Shown here: in pieces, positions 1 to 11,111 of the stretch
Position numbering within the stretch: position 1 is the stretch's first letter
Layout: each line of letters starts with the position of its first letter
Origin: Triatoma infestans
Taxonomy: Eukaryota; Arthropoda; Insecta; Hemiptera; Reduviidae
Reading direction: 5' to 3'
NCBI GenBank assembly: GCA_011037195.1
Contig: JAAEAF010002633.1
Location: forward strand, 48,054-112,053
DNA: 64,000 bases
Made by a program: the position numbers and the translations under genes
Notes under the pieces: model-generated
Seen by the model: the letters and a program-made list of their open reading frames with translations, nothing else
Database searches by the model: none
What the model was told of the DNA's origin: nothing

Positions 1-675
1 CCATTTATACACATTGTTACCATAGAACTAATTCTAAAATCATATTGATTGGGTCATATTACTTGTTTCTATGGATATGTATTTTTATATAACTAAGTGT
101 GAAAAGTGAATAAACAAAGTAAAATAAAAAAAATAAAAAAATCATCGCATTTAATACAACAGAATGGTAATAAATTTATTTGCATTAGTGTCAACCGAAA
201 GTGTAATAGTCTAACAGAGAAATCTATTGGTACAAGTCGGAAATAGACCACCCCACAAGCACACCCTAGCGCATCCTACATTTTTTTGTAAACTATTATT
301 TGTAAACTTAATACGTTATTTCCCTTTTTAAAAATTATTTTGCATTTCCCATTTAAATATAACATAAACAGTATATTATTATATATTTATTAATGGGGTG
401 GGGGCTCCCGTGTGTTCTTTTTTCGAGAAATGAAAAAATAACCCCACGTCGGGCCAACTCGCTTTGGAACATTGTTCTCTATAGATTCGATTTATTCCTA
501 CACTTGTATTTCTGTGTAGAAAATACAATTGAAAAAAATTACTTACATGATGACGGGCACTTAGCTGTTTACAAACTCCATATTTTCACCTCCTCCTCCC
601 CACACACTACACATCCTTCCAGAAGGCAAGCATATAAAACACCGTTTATCACTTCCCGGCCCGCGTAATTCCTTA

Positions 676-680
<5 letters not shown>
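1..680. other. AT-rich sequence, nothing recognised
   Basis: No domain, repeat partner within the window or RNA motif was found here. Open frames are short and of low complexity. A run of about 31 A residues (681-711) closes the segment. Confidence 0.5.

Positions 681-711
<31 letters not shown>
681..711. repeat. poly(A)/poly(T) tract
   Basis: An uninterrupted A run on the + strand. It abuts a tRNA-like segment whose sense would be the minus strand. A T run just past a box-B-like sequence could be a Pol III terminator, but it may simply be a slipped homopolymer. Confidence 0.8.
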
Positions 712-712
<1 letters not shown>

Positions 713-715
<3 letters not shown>

Positions 716-815
716 GGGATTCGAACTAGATGATCAATCCATTTTTTTAAGTTCTTGTGCACTACTAATCAAAAGAATAGCCATTACTAGCCGGTGCCAA
801 CTGTATATGCTTCTT
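713..815 (-). repeat. possible tRNA-related (SINE-like) segment
   Basis: Read on the minus strand it holds a perfect box-B-type sequence (AGTTCGAATCCC, near 718-732) about 80 bases after a region that could hold a weak box A, followed by a long T run. No cloverleaf could be drawn with confidence and no second copy was seen in the window. It is either a decayed tRNA-derived repeat or chance. Confidence 0.25.
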
Positions 816-1180
816 ATAATGAATTTTTTAAATTCACAATTCCTTTTTTTTTATTTTTTGAAGGGGAACACAACAATTTTTTTTAATTTGAAATTAATCA
901 TATGAAAAAATAATTGCTTCTCACGATAATTTCAATATATTACATTAATTTTTTTTTTTTTAAATTTCACATCATAATATACTTGGCGCTATATATATAT
1001 TATTTGTCAAAAAATAAATAGTAATGTAAACAAAAATTTTGTAAACATTATTTAACCTTTCTAATATTCTTAATATTCAAATTCGTTTTAGCGCTGCAAA
1101 ACATTTCGTGTTTGAAGGAATCGTTAAATAAAAATAATAATAATAATTATTATTTTTTAATTAATGAGTGATTAATTTTT
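815..1180. other. AT-rich sequence, nothing recognised
   Basis: Homopolymer-rich DNA with T runs and short ATA or TAA repeats. No coding or RNA signal was seen. Confidence 0.5.
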
Positions 1181-1184
1181 ACCT

Positions 1185-1440
1185 TCTCTATTATATTTAA
1201 AAGAGGAAGTATTATTATTGTTTTCCTGTCAGATTTTCAAAATTGAATTTTTACCGGAAATACCTAATTTAATTATGGGTACTAACTTTAGGTTGGACAG
1301 GAAAGTTTTTGATCGTAATTCCTTAACAGGAAGTATTGATTTAAATGAATAGATTTTTGGCTGTTGCGTAATTTTCTTGAATATGGTCCCAACGATTTTT
1401 TTTCATAGATCAATTACTTTTATTTTCCTAGAAAAATCAT
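1185..1440 (-). mobile_element. family A (Helentron-like) fragment, decayed
   Basis: The segment follows the minus-strand order of family A: a degraded CTTCTCT end, then GAGGAAGTATT, a block like GTCAAATTTTCGAAATTGAG, then ACCGGAAATACC. Further on is a block like GGCTCCGACGATTTTT (near 1387-1405). It is much more diverged than the full copies at 5416-6420 and 48924-49942. A short similar stretch at about 1955-2015 may belong to the same or another decayed copy. Confidence 0.5.
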
Positions 1441-3720
1441 TCGACAGTATAAGTGAGTATTTCAACAAAAGAATTTTAAATCATAATCTTCAATCACGAT
1501 TCTATAAAAAAATATTTGACCGATTTTAGTACTCTCTATTATTAAGGCAACAAGTGTTATTACGCAAAAATGTAAATAGTTAAAATAAAAACTAATAAGA
1601 TGATCAGATAAAAATTGCAAGAAACCCAAGGAAACATTTTATATTGTCTATTATAAAATTAATGACCACTTAATTCCGGCAATTTAATATCGAATCAATA
1701 TCTATTTTTATCAGTAAGGGTATCTATATTGTTCTAATAAATATACTTTATAAAGATTGAGTGGACGGACGGATTTATGTTCTTACAAGTGGTTTTTTGT
1801 TTCTCTATTGATTTAAAAAAATAATAAGGTTTTTCTTTAGTTGAAAACTTTTCATAAGAATAGTGATAATTGTTTTAAATATTATTAATAAACCTTGCAA
1901 ATAATACGGCCGAATATAAAACAACAGAATTCAATGACCATATTTACCATTACCCAATCAATGCCCAATTTCACGAAAACGGCTCCTACAATTTTCATTA
2001 AATTTACTATATTATTCCCTGTGCAGATTCGGGTCTTAGAATACGCCTTCCCGTCTAGGATTCGTAAGAGGCACAAAAAGGACCACACTCCACATGGCAT
2101 CTCGCCTATTCTTTCCTATGCCAATGCTCTTTCCATTTGAAGGACACACATTTCGCTCCCGTGGGTTATACAACATATATTGGTTTCCCTGGACTGTAAG
2201 GACATGACAACATTCTTCCAAGCAAAAGAAAAAAAAATTTTACTTGCAGTTATGATGTCTTTTCACCATCCATCGACTATGATTTGGAAATGTTACAAGA
2301 TTCCTTCTCTACTTTTCTTTCCCATTTTATTCAATCTATAGTTGAGGAGGCGAAGCTGGATCTATAAACTACAAGCCGCTGGCAAGTGTCGCTGACTTGA
2401 ACTGCTTTTGAAGACAATGGGAAATAGTTCATTATATAAAGCATCCTTGAGAATGAGATACTCCGAGTGACATTCGGAGGTCCGTTATGCTCATGCACAC
2501 CGAACATATTTGGTGGGGGGGCGGGGCGGAGGAAAATGAGCTATACGACAAAATGGATTCTCAGCAAATCTTATCTGTGGAAATTTCGATAGTTTTTCAA
2601 CTTTGGCTAGAATTTTTTGTGCCGAACTTGGAATTGAAGCGTATCCGGATATCACGTGGTATGTGTGGACAGATCGAGCATATCGTCGTCTACTTCTTTC
2701 CTAAAATTAGTTTTCAGTGAAGGACCCCATAGCTAAGCACGGGGAGTTTCTTTTATTTGAATTCTTCGGAAGCGTCATCTGCACCTTGAGGGTAACCCAT
2801 TTCCGGGAAGGGAGGGGAGAAAAAGAGAGAGCGACCCATCCATTTTCCACCTTATCTCCTTCCTTGCGGGTTGTGGTCTTTTGGTCTTCGACCGTACATT
2901 GGAAGATTCATCACTCTCTTTACCTTTATCTTATCTTCTTCCAACTAGTGTTATTCGAACTGTAAATGAGATGGTCAAAAGGGCTCTAGCACTTTACTCA
3001 TTAATGGGATTGGGCTGATGTAAGACTGTATTCGGGGGGGCACAATAGCCCCTTGAGGTTATATCTACTTACCTTGACTCTACATAGAATACACTTTTAC
3101 ATAATAAGATCTATTATTTTATTTTAAACATTTTTCAAAGTAAAATTAATTTTAGAAAAACTGGCGGAGCAGAAACGTTAAGCTCCCCTTTATGTCAACG
3201 TACAGATCCAAACACTTGTTGGAATTTCCACGTAAATATTTGGAAAAAATTCAGACTATTAAAAAAATTTGTCAACTTGTAAGGAAAAGTCGTGTGTGTT
3301 TCACTTTTCTTTTTTTTTTTGTCAACTATAAAATTAATTAGCATTTATATCCTATTTCCGGCAATTTATTACCAAATCAATCAATGAGGTCATCGTTGTG
3401 AGTGTTTTATGAAAGCGAAAGAGAAAGAACGAGAGAGAAAAAAAAGAGTTTCTTATGACGTCAGCAATGTTTATATACCATACTAAGATCAAAGTGGAAG
3501 TATCACAAACAAAGAGACAAATTTGATATTTCCTTTTAAGTCTTGGCCAAACAGAAGTTTTACTTTAATAAATGACTTTTTCCATTTTCATTGAGCTCTT
3601 TCCAATATTTATTTAATAGTTTTGTGAGAAAGTTTTCTTAAGAAGTTTTCGAAAAGTTCTATTGTTAAGCGTTCATCCAATGTTTCATAAGTTAGTAATA
3701 CTATTTATGCATCTACCACC
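1441..3720. other. long stretch without a recognised gene
   Basis: Several open frames of 60-82 codons occur on both strands (for example 2487-2720 and 2717-2965 on +, 2036-2221 on -), but none resembles a known family or keeps a convincing coding composition. The part at 2030-2970 is less AT-rich than its surroundings and may be an unidentified old repeat. A CRE-type octamer TGACGTCA lies near 3457, in a context that gives it no clear meaning. Confidence 0.4.
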
Positions 3721-3724
3721 TATA

Positions 3725-4112
3725 TTTTTCCTTCTAAACTAGCTACTGCAACCAGTTTTAAATAGGTTCGTATAGATAAAATACTCTAAACTTCAATAAA
3801 GAAAACACCAATTTATTGTTATACACAATAAATTACAAAATACAACACTTAATAATAATTAATTCACAGTTCAAACCACAAAAGTTTACATTGTTCACTT
3901 TTTATACACTTTCCACAAACGTACACTTCTTCGTTTGTAACTAGAAAACTCTCTCAAACTCTCAGCGGTCCCACTATTTATACCGGTGGAGAATCTTCTA
4001 GAATATTCTCAATCCTTCCAGAAATAACTAGTCGCAAGCGCTTCCTTGCGGCCACTAAGAGAACTTGAGGTTCCTAATTCCTCTCCTAGATGGCACCACT
4101 GGCTGCGTTAAA
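3725..4112 (-). mobile_element. solo LTR of family B with heat-shock-type promoter elements
   Basis: This is one of three related copies (with 51249-51648 and the partial 45760-45916). On the minus strand it reads like an LTR. U3 comes first. The heat-shock pentamers GAAtcTTCtaGAAtaTTC (3991-4008) and TTCcaGAA (4016-4023) are followed by TATAAATAG (3974-3982). Much further on is an AATAAA signal in the part near 3815-3835. The U3 start (CGCAGCCACTGG, near 4110) is clear; the other end has lost the terminal TGTAACG-type bases that are intact in the 51 kb copy. No internal retrotransposon genes are adjacent, so it is a solo LTR. Family assignment (Gypsy or BEL) is not possible from the LTR alone. 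Confidence 0.65.
3974..4023 (-). promoter_or_regulatory. heat-shock element array next to a TATA box
   Basis: Four consecutive alternating pentamer cores (GAA..TTC..GAA..TTC) are spaced exactly five bases apart at 3991-4008, with a further TTC..GAA pair at 4016-4023. On the minus strand they lie just upstream of TATAAATAG at 3974-3982. This is the known arrangement of HSF-driven promoters. In the other two copies the pentamers are partly decayed, so present function is uncertain. Confidence 0.5.
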
Positions 4113-4186
4113 ATATATTCTTATAAAACTTATAAATTTGAAAAAAAAAATTAAGTCGTGAGAATATTTCATATTAGGTATTAATT

Positions 4187-4964
4187 ACTTTCTCCTACTC
4201 CATTTTGAGGTCCCCTGAGTCAAAAAAAAGCGTTTTTTAGCAAATGGTCTGTGTGTGTGTGTGTATGTGACCAGCATAGCTCAAAAACGAAAACCATAGA
4301 AAGTTGAAACTTGATATTCCGTTTAGGTATCACCATGGCATCTGACACTACGTTATCTGTCAAAATTCCTCAACCGGAAGTACCACTTTATTAGTTTTTT
4401 ATTTTTTTGTTTACTTTTTTGCATTTTTCTCAAAAATGGCTCCGACGATTTTCATCAAACTTGGGTGTATCAACTACACATACATTAAATATGTTGTTGA
4501 AATTCCGAGTTTGAAAAAATCGGATAACCGGAAGTGCGTTTACTTTACCACTTTACTGAATATTTTTTTCACTTTTTCGCGATTTTCTCAAAAATGGCTC
4601 CGACGATTTTTTTGAAACTTCTTATATAAATTAAACATACAAAGATCTACAACTTTTATTTAAAACATTTCTCTGGGAAAATTCAAGGGCACTTTTAGAG
4701 GAGGGGTGGGGTTATGTTTTTCTGTAAAGTGCTATCATAGTTGATTATACAATTCTATCATCCAAACAAAATTAATTAGAAATAATTAGATGGTCAAAAT
4801 TCCGAGTTTCAAGGAAATTAGTAAATCGGAAGTGCGTTTTTACTGAACAGTTCTTTCAGTTTTCGACGAATTTCATTAAATTTGGCACACTAACTATAAA
4901 ATTTGTCAATTATAATATTGAGAACTGGAATAAGGGAAAGTTGAGTGAGTGTTTCACACCAGAT
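4187..4964 (-). mobile_element. family A (Helentron-like non-autonomous element), internally deleted copy
   Basis: It starts with TTTCTCCTACTCC, passes a GT microsatellite (4250-4264) and ends in AAGTTGAGTGAGTGTTTCACACCAGAT-type sequence. That is the reverse of the 5' end of family A. It is about 780 bases long against about 1,010 for the full copies, so internal blocks are missing. It lies tail to tail with the copy at 5416-6420. Confidence 0.75.
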
Positions 4965-5300
4965 TTTTTTATTATTTATTTATAATGAATAATAACTTCA
5001 ATTCAGTTTAATATGTATTAATGAATTCTAATTATTACATAAGAATAAAGTAGACAAAATTGAAAAGAACGAATAATAATTGTTCTACAATATTTAGATA
5101 CAATCTAAGTTTAGCGAGGAGACAATATGTTTTGTGAGTGTTATAGTGTGGTGAAAGAGGGTGTCACCAGGTGCGGACATCGATTCTTCTCTGTGCTTCT
5201 CTAGTCAAGGTCGGACACTACATATTTCAAAATGGTTTTCATATAATTATTTCTTCATTAAATTAAAATAATCAACTACTATCTTGTATGCATAATTTAT
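4965..5300. other. spacer between two inverted family A copies
   Basis: AT-rich sequence separating the 5' ends of two oppositely oriented copies. No gene or motif was recognised. Confidence 0.5.
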
Positions 5301-5390
5301 TACTTTCTCTACTACTCTGAGGAAATATTGCGATCAAGTCAAATTTTCGAAACTGAGTCTTCACCGGAAATACATGTTTTTAGAAAAGGT
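5301..5390 (-). mobile_element. family A terminal fragment
   Basis: It shows the minus-strand order ACTTTCTCTACTACTC, GAGGAAATATTGCGATC, then GTCAAATTTTCGAAACTGAG and CACCGGAAATAC. It is cut off at a CT microsatellite (5390-5403) just before the next copy begins. Confidence 0.65.
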
Positions 5391-5415
5391 CTCTCTCTCT
5401 CTCCTGTTTAAAAAA

Positions 5416-6420
5416 TCTGGTGTGAAACACTCACACAATTTTCTCTTACTCCTGTTCTCAAAATTATAATTGACAAATGTTATAGTTTGTGTACCAAATA
5501 TAACGAAATTCGTCGAAAACTGATGAATTCGTGAAAAAACTGTTCAGTAAAAGCGCACTTCCGGCGCTTTTTAATTTTCTTAAAAACTTGGAATTTTGGC
5601 CAACTATTTATTTCTAATTAATTTTGTTCGGATGATAGAATTGTATAATCAACTATGATACCACTTTAGAGGAAGTTGTAACCTCACTTCTCCCCTAAAC
5701 CTGCCCTTAAATGAATTTTTCCAGAGAAATATCTTAAATAAAAATGTAGATCATTGCATTTTTAATTTATATACGAAGTTTCAAGAAAATCGTCGGAGCG
5801 ATTTTTGAGAAAATCGCGAAAAACTGAAAAAATTATTTAGTAAAGTGTTAAAACAAACGCACTTCCGGTTATCCGATTTTTTTTAAACTCGGAATTTCAA
5901 CAACATATTTAATTCTAATTAACATTATTTAGATGACAGAATTGTCTAATAAACTGAAGTAACACTTTAGATGAAAATCTCACTCTACCCCTCCACCATA
6001 ACTGCCCTTAAATGAATTTTCCCGGAGTAAAGTTTCAAATAAAAGTTGTAGCGGTTTGTATGTGTAGTTGATATACAAGTTAAAAAAAAATCGTCGGAAC
6101 CATTTTTGAGAAAATTGCAAAAACGTAAAAAAAAAAACTAGTAAAGTGGTACTTCCGGTTGAGGAATTTTGACTGATGACCCACTGTCTGATCCCATGGT
6201 GATAACTAAACGGAATATTAAGTTTGAAATTTCTACGATTTTTCGTTTTTGAGCTATGCTGTTCACATACATACACACACACACACACACACAGACCATT
6301 TGCTAAAAACCACTTTTTTGGACTCAGGGGACCTTAAAACGGATATTTCCGGTGAAAACTCAATATCGAAAATTTGACACGATTACAATACTTCCTCTTA
6401 CTAGGAGTAAGAGAAAGTAA
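5416..6420 (+). mobile_element. family A (Helentron-like), full-length copy
   Basis: This is the reference copy, about 1,005 bases. It begins TCTGGTGTGAAACACTCACAC and about 21 bases later has ACTTTCTCTTACTCC. It carries an internal CA microsatellite (6270-6292) and ends with a hairpin CTCTTACT-AGG-AGTAAGAG followed by AAAGTAA. The inner 5' repeat (ACTTTCTCTTACTCC) matches the 3' end inverted, but is offset from the 5' terminus. Asymmetric terminal inverted repeats, a 3' stem-loop and a central microsatellite are known traits of Helentron-associated elements such as Drosophila DINE-1. No protein is encoded, so it would depend on an autonomous partner not present here. An ordinary MITE is the alternative. 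Confidence 0.75.
6270..6292. repeat. CA microsatellite inside family A
   Basis: (CA)n lies at the same internal position as in the copies at 44763-47557 and 48924-49942, so it is part of the element. Confidence 0.85.
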
Positions 6421-6840
6421 AAGGACAAATAAAAATAGAGTAAATAAAAAAAAAATATATAAAGTATAATAAAATAGAAAATAAAATAATAAAAATGAAA
6501 TAACGTAAATAAAATAATAAAGTAAAGGAGTGCGTTAAGCCTGGAAGCTTTTAAATGTATACGATTTCATCGACTACTATATAGAATCGTTTAGGAACTC
6601 CTCCTGGTCAATCATATCTTGTCTAAAGATATGATGAAAATGGTTATGATTAAAAGAAGTCGGATTAGAATAATCGGTCAGATAAATTCAGGATTAAATC
6701 TATCAATACTAATTTAGTGATTGATTAAGTTGGTCTTTTTTGGGACTTATTACTTAAGATAATTTAGAGATTTAGAAAATCAGCGACTTAGACAGCGACT
6801 AGGTCAGACTATATCAGTCGATGAATATGATCTTCTAGAT
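6421..6840. other. AT-rich sequence, nothing recognised
   Basis: Starts with A-rich AATAAA-type low-complexity sequence. The rest holds no recognisable gene or repeat partner. Confidence 0.5.
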
Positions 6841-6910
6841 TTCCGCGGCCATTTTCATGAAAAAAATATTTGAGTACTTGGGTTGAGACTGTATCAGTGG
6901 TTTTTTGCTA

Positions 6911-6960
6911 GAAGAACCCGACGTTTCGCCCATATTGCAATGAGCCTCTTCAGGGTCGTT
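6911..6960 (-). ncRNA. hammerhead ribozyme motif, CTGAAGA type
   Basis: On the minus strand: CTGAAGA, then a stem II of about six pairs (GCTCAT/ATGGGC around TGCAAT), then GAAACGTC. The conserved boxes CTGANGA and GAAA and the cleavage triplet GTC are intact. Stem III is only the self-complementary ACGT, which in known PLE hammerheads forms between two molecules. Flanks GACC and GGGTT could form a short stem I. The motif is seen directly; activity is inferred. Confidence 0.7.
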
Positions 6961-7011
6961 ACACCTTGAAAGCTAATAAAGCACATTGGTCCTTATCGGT
7001 TTTCAAGGTGT

Positions 7012-7064
7012 AACGACCCTGAAGAGACTTATTGCAATATGGGCTAAAAGTTGGTTTCTAGCAA
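7012..7064 (+). ncRNA. hammerhead ribozyme motif, decayed partner
   Basis: This is the inverted mate of 6911-6960. CTGAAGA and the stem II region are kept. GAAA has become TAAAA-like sequence and the GTC triplet is GTT followed by GG, so catalysis is unlikely. Confidence 0.55.
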
Positions 7065-8655
7065 ACTACCCTAGACACAAGTGTTTTTCATTCGATGAAT
7101 TGTTTCTGAACTATCTTCTGGTGTTATCATCTGAAATGCGCTGTAAGCCATATGTAATTGTATATTACTTTTTTTAACGGAAAAAGTAGAAAAATGTTTG
7201 ATTAATGTGTACTCTCTACGATGCTTCCAATTCATAAAAATTCTCTCAATTCCCCCCAAACAAAACAATTTCGGGTTTCCCTCACTGGTTAACTGAGCGG
7301 AGATTATTGGTTTAGTGTGGGTGATTAGCCCATGGCACTGACGGTGATTAAAATAGACAAGTCGTTATGTGATTTGATGGTGTTATGGATATGCCAGTGG
7401 CGTAGTAATATGGTGATGATAAGACTGTTTCCATCACTCTATTATTTCGTTTTCCATAATTCCATCAAACAAACTCTTATTTTTAAAATAAAAAAAAAAG
7501 TATTTCGTGTTTTCATGAGCCTATTTTGTTCCTGGATATTTTATAACCGAGATTGTTAGAAATGTGATTTGATAAATAATGGAATTCATTAAATAATTTT
7601 CAACAATTCCTTTGCAAAATCCTGCCAGCTTTTATAGATGCTGATCAATTGGGTTGATTTTCCTAAATAAGGCCCAGATATGTTACACATTACGATCGTT
7701 CAAAAGTATGAAAGGTGTCCTTCAAAAGCGGTTATGAGTATACAATGTACGAGTATCTGAGAGTTCCCACTTTGAGAGAAACTGGATAACTGCCAAATTT
7801 ATATGTACTGGAAAAATATTAGCTTCCGCCTCAAATCCAAAACAACACTTAGTAAGTTCACTTATTAGCAGACTACTTTAAAAAAAAAAAAATAATAATA
7901 ATCACTTTTTATAAATCCAATTAATTCATTTTTGTTTGATGAATTTTTAGAGATTTGTAAAAAAGTTTTTGAAACTTACAAGATTATCCATTCACAAGAA
8001 TATATACACAAAACAAGCATTCCCTTTTATCCCAATGGATACTGTAATATAAGTGAAGACTAATTAAAAGGGTCCGTGACCTTTCACTGTTCAAGACAGA
8101 TTGTTATTAATTACTTTGGCAACCCAGTAATTAATCAACCAGCAAATTATTTTACAAACAATTTTCCTGGCTTCACTGAATTAATATAATCATTATTTTT
8201 TATTAAAAAAAATGTTTTTGTTAGAAAATTAAATTTTCAAAAATATTAACAAAGTTTTAAGAAAAAAAATACATTAATTTACATTAACCTAAATTAATTA
8301 ATTACTAAGAAGTTTTAATAAAGTTAAGAACTCCAGTGATTTTTGGCGCTCCCTTTTTTAGCTAAGTGTACACAAGCAAATAAATAATAGACTATTAAGT
8401 TATAACCCACTTTAATAATTTGGGAAAGTCTTGGGTAGCTAGAGAAGTCACTGTTTTTAGTGACTTCAATAAGCGATAAAGCTTGCAAGTGAGCCCTTAT
8501 AAGTTCAAGCACTCATATGTAATCATTATTAAACTTTTCGTATTGTTATGTCTGGATCGTCTTTATACTCCAAGGCCTGGATAAGATTTAGTGTTAGTGA
8601 ATCAAAAAGCATTATCTGAAATAATAACATAATAATCATTACTTTCTCATACTAT
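7065..8655. other. long stretch without a recognised gene
   Basis: Frames of 60-75 codons (7071-7268 -, 7332-7559 +, 8324-8512 -) have no recognisable family. No repeat partner was noticed elsewhere in the window. Confidence 0.45.
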
Positions 8656-8656
8656 T

Positions 8657-8990
8657 TGTAATGGGATCCGAATCATTAAAGTTTCATAGGATCCGAAGAG
8701 CGGAGAAGCAGACATTTAATGAATCAAAAGTTAGTTACTCCCCACCTAGGAAGGGAGAGTTCGATTCATATAAACAGAACGACAGCAGAACAGTTCAAGA
8801 CACAGTTTTTACGTCGGTTTACAAGATTACAACCAGTCAGCAATCTATCTATTAAGTTCTTATTACTCAGCCAGTCTGTCTCTTTACATTTCGCTACCTA
8901 AATTATTAACTTCTTATTTCTATTTTCCTATTTTCCTAAATTCATTCTCTCTAATTCTCTATCTCTCTCCTTGTCACAACCATTATATAC
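8657..8990 (+). mobile_element. solo-LTR-like repeat, family D, copy 1
   Basis: Shared with 22779-23147 and 57397-57758. It starts TGTAATGGGATCC and ends CCATTATA, which are imperfect inverted ends of LTR type. Common blocks are GTTAGTTACTCCCCA, a CATATAAA TATA-like box, CAGCCAGTCTGTCTCTT and a C/T-rich 3' part. No internal genes are adjacent. The open frames here are products of the repeat. The ends could also be those of a short DNA element. Confidence 0.6.
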
Positions 8991-8994
8991 TTGC

Positions 8995-9230
8995 TAACAG
9001 GTCAAATTTTCGAAATTTAATTTTTTGCCGGAAATAAGTTTTTGAGGTCGAGAAAGTAATTTTCAAAAGATTTGTGTGTTATACATTGTGTACATGTATG
9101 TGCATGTTAAATAAGATAAAACAAAAACGAAAAATTGGAGCAGCAAGTGCAAACTTGACGTACCGTTTAGGTATCTTAAAGGAAACTGTCTGTGCAAGTA
9201 TAATTCAATAAAGTGGAAGTACCTGAAATG
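8995..9230 (-). mobile_element. family A fragment, decayed
   Basis: Blocks GTCAAATTTTCGAAA, GCCGGAAATA, a GT-rich stretch, AAACGAAAAATTGGAGC, ACTTGACGTACCGTTTAGGTATC and AAGTGGAAGTACC follow the order of family A on the minus strand. Confidence 0.55.
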
Positions 9231-9232
9231 TA

Positions 9233-9605
9233 GTTGGTGTGGTGTATTATTTGTGTAGTAGGTAGTAGCGTGTAGCACAAGCGGTTTTGTAAAGGGCTTG
9301 TGTGTATGTATGTTTTAAAGAGAGAGAAGTATTAGAAATAAACAAGAGATCACCACTGTTTTTAAAATAAATGAATTTATTATTCATGAGCCTATTTGAA
9401 TTTAAATGGATTATTCTCTAAATGAATTTAAATACATTACAATATCACAACAATATGCTTATTAAATCAATTATTTATCTAGGTTAAATGCTAAACTTTT
9501 ATAACTGGCACTGAATTTTAAGAGAGCGATTTCTGATACAAATGTTCTGGTTAAATGTCTGATTCAGACTGTCTTGAAAGAATGCCTTCTCTCGGTAGTT
9601 CAAAT
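9233..9605 (+). repeat. dispersed repeat, family C, copy 1
   Basis: Paired with 42196-42553. Shared blocks include GCGGTTTTGTAAAGGGCTTG, a TTTAAGAGAGCGATT block, TGTTCTGG and GAAAGAATGCCTTCTCT. The length (about 360 bases) and lack of coding would suit a solo LTR, but the ends were not resolved. Confidence 0.55.
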
Positions 9606-10495
9606 TCTCCCCTGTGAGAAGGGGCAAAAAGACAAAGTTGACTAAGTTCTATGAACTCTTCTGTAACGGTAACCTCTTCTGTAACCTTTTTTTTCTAACC
9701 AATTTGCATTTTTCTCTCAAATCATAATTTTCTTCAAATTATGTTTATAATATAATTTCTTGCATCCATTACATACCACACAGTTTTTTTTTAATTGTCC
9801 GCGATTTTCTCAATAAAGTGACCATAAGATTTCTTTAAAAAAAGGACTGTATATATAAAGAGAGAGAGAGAGATGAGAGAGAGGGGGAGGGAGAGAGAGA
9901 GATGTGGCCAGAGAGGTGATGTACACTATACAGTTATTGTTGAGCTCGTGTTATTTCTTAAACAAAAAATTCTGAAGTGGGAGAGGCTTGGGCAAAGAAG
10001 TGGTGACAGGAGGATTTGAAGGAAACGGACGACTGATAGCATATGATAAAACCATCACGTTACATTCTAAATTGCCAATAATTGCAAAATAGGTTCTGAC
10101 AGCCGTATAAAACAATTAAAACTTAAACATTCGAATTCAGAAGAAAAACTATCTTTTAGTACTATAAGTATAATGGGGTGTTGAGGAGAGAAATTAGGTT
10201 TGATTAAATGAACGAGATATGCTGAATGTAGCTAAGTTTACACTAACTGCACTGGACTTTATAATGAAAATGATAGAATGAATGGTGAGAATAGAGATAT
10301 GACAAGATGCGACGACTGGTGTACGTACAGCTGTATGGTTGTATATGATAGATCGCTTTAGATAGATTCCCAGTGGCTTATATACACAGGTTCTCCCACT
10401 CTAGCCTGCCTAAGTCAGAGAGTAGTATCTGATAACCAGAGTGGGCCTCTCTTCTCTCTGTTGTGGTTGCATTCTCTTTGCTGTGATTGGGTGCT
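9606..10495. other. unrecognised sequence with GA microsatellite
   Basis: Holds a GA-rich tract (about 9858-9903) and short family-A-like scraps near 9710-9840. The part at 10300-10500 has a TATATACA box and several GAGAG/CTCTC tracts and could be a single-copy LTR, but no partner was found. Confidence 0.35.
9858..9903. repeat. GA-rich microsatellite
   Basis: Repeated AGAG interrupted by a few substitutions. Confidence 0.8.
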
Positions 10496-10499
10496 ATTA

Positions 10500-10555
10500 C
10501 ATAATTATTGCAGTAAGTGAAAATCGAGTGACTGTTTCACACTAGATTTTTTTTT
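10500..10555 (-). mobile_element. family A 5'-end fragment
   Basis: AGTGAAAATCGAGTGACTGTTTCACACTAGATTTT-type sequence matches the inverted 5' terminus of family A. Here the terminal bases read CTAGA, where most copies have CCAGA. Confidence 0.6.
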
Positions 10556-10559
10556 TTTT

Positions 10560-11110
10560 TAATTAAAATGTATAATTGTTTCTGGGATGGATTGTTTGGT
10601 TGGCCTGGATAGATGGAAACAAGAGGATAATAAGACAATAGCTAGGTACGTACACCTGGTTAAGAGAATATAAACCTCCCAAATATAATTGTAGGTTGTC
10701 TCATTAGGTCTTGACAAATATACCTAGTATAACACCTATATCACTCCCTAGTGATAAGACAAATATAATATTTAGAGAACTAGTAGGATAACCATGGTGA
10801 CGAGTAGTGTATTTTGTATTATATTTTATGATGGAATGACTTCGTTATAAAACAGTCAGCAGGTATCCCAAAGCAATGCAACATTGATCCAAAGTTATTT
10901 TTGTTTCATTATATATTTATTCATGTCATTTAGTATTAACACTTCTATCAGCACTTAACTCAAGAGATAACTTTGTGCATATTTTGTTTTGTTTCTGTAA
11001 TATTTAATAGAAGCGATTTAGGATTAAGACTAAAAGAAAAAAGAAATCGGGTATTTTCGACTTTCTCTTACAATTATATACAAAATAACAAATTTTCTTT
11101 AAACTCCAAT
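10560..11110. other. nothing recognised
   Basis: AT-rich sequence without a supported gene or repeat partner. Confidence 0.45.
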
Positions 11111-11111
11111 T

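Larger units (their letters stand above)
6842..7064. repeat. palindromic hammerhead-bearing repeat (PLE-related)
   Basis: Arms at about 6905-6970 and 7003-7064 are inverted copies separated by some 30 bases. The left 160 bases (6842-7000) are also shared with 42876-43030. Each arm carries a hammerhead-like motif (entered separately). Head-to-head organisation recurs at 30921-31130, 36405-36665 and 47937-48442. Confidence 0.7.

Noticed and set aside
3457..3464. TGACGTCA as a CREB-type regulatory site (also near 14871)
   Set aside because: An eight-base palindrome occurs by chance at this scale, and no promoter or gene is nearby.
5980..6288. 102-codon minus-strand frame
   Set aside because: Lies wholly inside family A and starts in its CA microsatellite; the corresponding frame is not conserved in the other full copies.
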